Assembly: GCA_023150475.1 (NCBI GenBank)
Contig: JAKLKU010000001.1
Coordinates: 186,001-250,000, forward strand
Direction: 5' to 3'
Origin: Planctomycetota bacterium
GTDB lineage: Bacteria > Planctomycetota > UBA1135 > GCA-002686595
DNA length: 64,000 bases
A model generated the notes under the pieces. That model was not told the origin of the DNA. It did not search any database and worked only from the letters and a program-made list of their open reading frames with translations. Of this stretch, positions 61,669 to 64,000 are shown piece by piece; the stretch's first letter is position 1, and every line of letters begins with the position of its first letter. The position numbers and the translations under genes are program-made.

Positions 61669-62073
61669 ATGCAACGTACGTTGGGTTTGATCGTGGCCTG
61701 TGTCGCGCTCGGCGCGGCGGCTTTCTCGCTCGCTCCTTCGCCGGCGCCGCAGAGCGACCTCCAGAAGGAAGTCGAGCGCCTGCGCGTCGAAGTCGCCGAG
61801 CTCAAGCGCAAGGTCGGCAGCACCGAGGCCGAAGTGCTGCGCAAGGAAGTCGACGACGCGAAGAAGAAGGTCGAAGAGGCCGTCACGTTCCTGAACGCCC
61901 AGGCGGATGCGGCGGCGGCGCTCGTCGAAGCGCTCCGCGACGCCGAGAAGAAGGGCTTCACGTTCGGCATCAACCCGGAGTCGCGCGTCGCGCTGCTCCA
62001 GGGCTTCCAGACGTTCTGCGACGGGCTTCAGAAGAACGTGCCCGGCCGCAAACCGACCACCGACGACCCGTGA
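61669..62073 (+). CDS. Small secreted coiled-coil protein
   Basis: 134 residues. A signal peptide (LGLIVACVALGAAAFSLAPS) is followed by a charged helix with heptads (SDLQKEVERLRVEVAELKRKV and on), then a more hydrophobic segment FTFGINPESRVALLQGFQTF. One cysteine lies near the end. It may be a periplasmic oligomer. No family recognised. GAGGTGG before the ATG is a fair ribosome site. It is divergent from the MFS gene. Confidence 0.65.
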   Translation: MQRTLGLIVACVALGAAAFSLAPSPAPQSDLQKEVERLRVEVAELKRKVGSTEAEVLRKEVDDAKKKVEEAVTFLNAQADAAAALVEALRDAEKKGFTFGINPESRVALLQGFQTFCDGLQKNVPGRKPTTDDP

Positions 62074-62134
62074 GCCCGGGCGGCTCGCCGCCGAGTGTCG
62101 TGACAGTCCTCCACTGCCGCGTCACAATGGCGCC

Positions 62135-62518
62135 GTGGTCCGACATTCCTTCACGCCCGAACAAGCCAACCGCACGTTGCCGCTCGTGAAGCGCATCGTC
62201 GCGGACGTGCTCGAGAAGGGCCGCGAGCTGCGCGAGCTGGCTCGCCGCGCCAACGACGCTTCGGCGATCGAACGCGTGCCGGTGCTCGAGCGCGAGTTGC
62301 GCGGGCTGCTCACCGAACTCGAGCGCATCGGCTGTTCGTACCGCGACTTCGGCTTCGAACACGGACTCGTCGACTTCCCAGGCGAAGTCGACGGCGAATC
62401 GGTGCTGCTCTGCTGGCGCAGCGACGAGTCCGAAGTCGCGTGGTACCACACGCCCGACGGCGGCTTCGCGGGCCGCAAGCCGATCCCCGAGCGACTGTTG
62501 CCGCCGCGCGCGAAGTAG
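62135..62518 (+). CDS. DUF2203-family protein
   Basis: 127 residues. RHSFTPEQANRTLPLVKRIVADVL is the DUF2203 opening, and the later ELERIGCSYRDFGFEHGLVDFPGEVDGESVLLCWRSDESEVAWYHTPDGGFAGRKPI is its conserved half. Function unknown; the family has conserved His, Cys and acidic residues that could bind a metal. GTG at 62135 is the best start; a CACAAT hexamer ends six bases before it, close to the box pattern. An ATG at 62127 is out of frame. Confidence 0.8.
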   Translation: MVRHSFTPEQANRTLPLVKRIVADVLEKGRELRELARRANDASAIERVPVLERELRGLLTELERIGCSYRDFGFEHGLVDFPGEVDGESVLLCWRSDESEVAWYHTPDGGFAGRKPIPERLLPPRAK

Positions 62519-62572
62519 CGCGGCCCTGTCGACGTCGACGCGCCGCGTCGGCACCGACCCGCGGAGTGGCTT

Positions 62573-63634
62573 TCAGCGTGGCGCCTTCGGGCGGAAGCTC
62601 GCCCCCGCAGCGAAGAAGCGCGTCACTTCGGCGCAGAAATCGCGCTGCACGAGCGCGAGGACGAGCTCGCGTTCCTCGTCGCGCGGCACCTCCCAGTTGG
62701 GCTTCGTCTCCCACGTGCCGTCGGCGTGCGTGATCCGCGCGCCGCGCTCGCGCGCCGCCGAAAGTTCCGCGCAGAGCGTCACGAGCTCGGCGCGGCGATG
62801 GCGCGCGAGGTAGTCGAACGTGCCGAACGCGCGCCGCGCGAGATCGGCGTCGAAGCCGCCGCGCGGCAGCCCGGTGAGTTCCGCGTACTCGAAACTCTGC
62901 TCGAGCCGCGCCTTGCCTTCGGCCGCGAGCTTCGCCGCCCAGCCCTTGTGCTCGCCGACGGCAACGAAACCGTCGCGACCGGGAAAGCAGTAGACGTCCT
63001 TCTCGAGCGCGAACTCGGCGCGCCACGCGAAGCCGGCTTCGAGCCAATACGGCAAGCGTCCGAACCGCGCGTGGAGCTCGAGCGCGGCGACGCGATGCAC
63101 GAGTTCGTTCTCCGCGTGCCACTCGTTCGGTTTGATGCCCTTCGGTTTCGCGACGTGCGCCGCGATGCCCGGTTCGGGCAGGACGAACCCGGTCGCACCG
63201 CGCACGCTCGCGAACCAACTCGTGTACGTCGGAAAGTGCGCGCCGAGCGCGTCGCACAGGCTCGCGAAGTCGTCGTCGTGCGCGATTTCGAGCGCGACGA
63301 ACGCGGCCTCTGGCGAGCGCCCACCGAAGAGCTCGTCCGCGTGGGCGAGCACGCGCTCGCCGCGTTGCAGCGCGCGCCCCGCGCCGGCTTTCGCGCAGAC
63401 GACGAGCCGCAGGTCGTCGCTCGCCGCGAGCGCGTAGCCGTGCGCCTTCGTCCACGGCGCGAGCGCGACGACCGCCGGATCGTCGGCGAGCCCGGCCGCT
63501 TCGAGCGTCACTCGCTTGCCCTTCCAGTCGACCGGTGTCTCGGCGCTCGCGCCCGCGGCGACCGCCGTGGAGAAGGACAGGACGGCGTGCGCCGCCACGG
63601 ACGAAAGGACGATGCCTGCCACGCTTCCGAACAT
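62573..63634 (-). CDS. Secreted protein with degenerate peptidase-MA-like motif
   Basis: 353 residues with a signal peptide (GIVLSSVAAHAVLSFSTAVAAG). Residues of about 170-200 read WHAENELVHRVAALELHARFGRLPYWLEAGFAWRAEF in overlapping pieces. The layout is that of peptidase MA-like gluzincins (HExxH, then PxWLxEG), but the first histidine is asparagine (NELVH) and the third-ligand glutamate is shifted (WLEAG). The enzyme is probably inactive or altered. The rest has no known family. AGGAGG six bases before the ATG and a TAGAGT box 21 bases upstream support the start. Confidence 0.7.
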   Translation of the reverse strand: MFGSVAGIVLSSVAAHAVLSFSTAVAAGASAETPVDWKGKRVTLEAAGLADDPAVVALAPWTKAHGYALAASDDLRLVVCAKAGAGRALQRGERVLAHADELFGGRSPEAAFVALEIAHDDDFASLCDALGAHFPTYTSWFASVRGATGFVLPEPGIAAHVAKPKGIKPNEWHAENELVHRVAALELHARFGRLPYWLEAGFAWRAEFALEKDVYCFPGRDGFVAVGEHKGWAAKLAAEGKARLEQSFEYAELTGLPRGGFDADLARRAFGTFDYLARHRRAELVTLCAELSAARERGARITHADGTWETKPNWEVPRDEERELVLALVQRDFCAEVTRFFAAGASFRPKAPR

Positions 63635-63655
63635 CTCACGCCTCCTGCCACTGGC

Positions 63656-63661
63656 ACTCTA
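63656..63661 (-). promoter_or_regulatory. Putative -10 box (TAGAGT)
   Basis: On the minus strand GGTAGAGT ends 21 bases before the ATG at 63634, with AGGAGG between them. It matches the TANNNT pattern, but with a leader. Confidence 0.4.
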
Positions 63662-63712
63662 CCGGCCCGACGCGGACTTGTTGCGCTCGAGCCCCCGCTC
63701 CACACTCCGTGG

Positions 63713-64000
63713 ATGCACGACCGCCGAGCGACGCGCACGCACGTGTGGATCGCACGCGGGATCGGACTCGCGCCGCTCGCCGCGCTCGCGATCGCGTGGC
63801 TCGTGTCGCCCGCGTTGCGCGCGACGCTCGGCGAAGGAGTGGCGCGGCTCGTCGCCGGCGACCTCGACGGACTGCGAGCTTGGGGCACCGAGCTCGGGCC
63901 GCGCGCCGCGGCGTTCACTGCGCTCCTGATGCTCGTGCAGGCGCTCGCGGCACCGATCCCGGCCGTGCTGATCACGTGGACGAATGCTTGGCTCTTCGGG
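63713..64000 (+). CDS. TVP38/TMEM64 (VTT) family membrane protein, 5' part
   Basis: 96 codons are present before the window ends, and the frame is open. The N-terminus is basic, then a membrane span (IGLAPLAALAIAWLVSPALRATLG), an amphipathic stretch, and a second span ending LVQALAAPIPAVLITWTNAWLFG. The last segment carries the AxPIPAxxIT-type motif, the start of the VTT/DedA-like re-entrant domain. VTT proteins act as lipid scramblases or transporters. A CACACT hexamer ends six bases before the ATG. The gene is divergent from the degenerate-peptidase gene. Confidence 0.75.
   Translation, partial: MHDRRATRTHVWIARGIGLAPLAALAIAWLVSPALRATLGEGVARLVAGDLDGLRAWGTELGPRAAAFTALLMLVQALAAPIPAVLITWTNAWLFG

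Noticed and set aside
1-64000. CRISPR arrays, insertion sequences, tRNA or rRNA genes
   Set aside because: No spaced direct repeats of CRISPR size, no transposase-like protein and no cloverleaf or rRNA segment were noticed. The tandem repeats seen have no spacers.

Overview
The window is 64 kb of very GC-rich DNA (about 70% by eye). It is packed with ordinary bacterial genes in many short, often overlapping transcription units. I see no rRNA, tRNA, CRISPR array, insertion sequence, phage gene or origin. A high-GC member of the Planctomycetota is the best guess. The reasons are many secreted or lipoprotein-type proteins of unknown function, FG-GAP and PPC repeat proteins, secreted squalene-cyclase-fold proteins, an EboA/TatD pair, a deoxyhypusine-synthase-like protein and few strong Shine-Dalgarno sites. 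The phylum is an inference; no marker gene in the window fixes it.

Layout. 1-4 kb: tail of a class V aminotransferase, then a divergent pair (a TPR/HEXXH protein and a cysteine-less thioredoxin-fold protein) whose start codons overlap inside one CATG. 4-13.6 kb: ribD, malate dehydrogenase, DinB, SGNH hydrolase, a large secreted protein, miaB, a thioesterase, a PPC lipoprotein and a MORN-repeat protein. 13.6-16.3 kb: a three-gene ABC-2 exporter. 16.4-21.1 kb: sulfotransferase, QueD/PTPS, a pseudopilin, FkbM methyltransferase, a WaaP-like N-lobe fragment and an amidohydrolase. 21.1-26.4 kb: a five-gene minus-strand operon, every junction overlapping, that joins EboA and an EboB-like TatD hydrolase to two secreted prenyltransferase/squalene-cyclase-repeat proteins and a coiled-coil lipoprotein. 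This is the most unusual system here.

26.5-31.5 kb: proline catabolism (pruA) and the glyoxylate shunt (aceB-aceA); with mdh at 5.6 kb these support growth on two-carbon and amino-acid substrates. 31.5-43.9 kb: a beta-helix/PA14 protein, nadA with an overlapping rlmN-like gene, a secreted protein, an M48 and an S46 peptidase, a redoxin-like protein, an RmlC-like cupin and an aldo/keto reductase. 44-50.4 kb: the deoxyhypusine-synthase-like gene, then an ABC ATPase with a permease fused to an M1 aminopeptidase. 50.3-57.7 kb: DUF523, a lower-GC FG-GAP gene, an operon of lipoprotein-xseA-glycosyltransferase, and two secreted unknowns. 57.9-61.5 kb: an MFS transporter-pabB-pabC-like operon for p-aminobenzoate/folate. 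61.6-64 kb: a small coiled-coil protein, DUF2203, a protein with a decayed peptidase motif, and the start of a TVP38/TMEM64 (VTT) membrane protein that runs off the end.

Two genome-style features recur. First, nine genes carry a TANNNT hexamer that ends only 7-11 bases before the start codon, which suggests leaderless or near-leaderless transcripts. Second, many genes in operons overlap by an ATGA or GTGA tetranucleotide, and several convergent pairs are separated by one base or share their stop. Short in-phase tandem repeats also appear repeatedly, both between genes and in low-complexity linkers.
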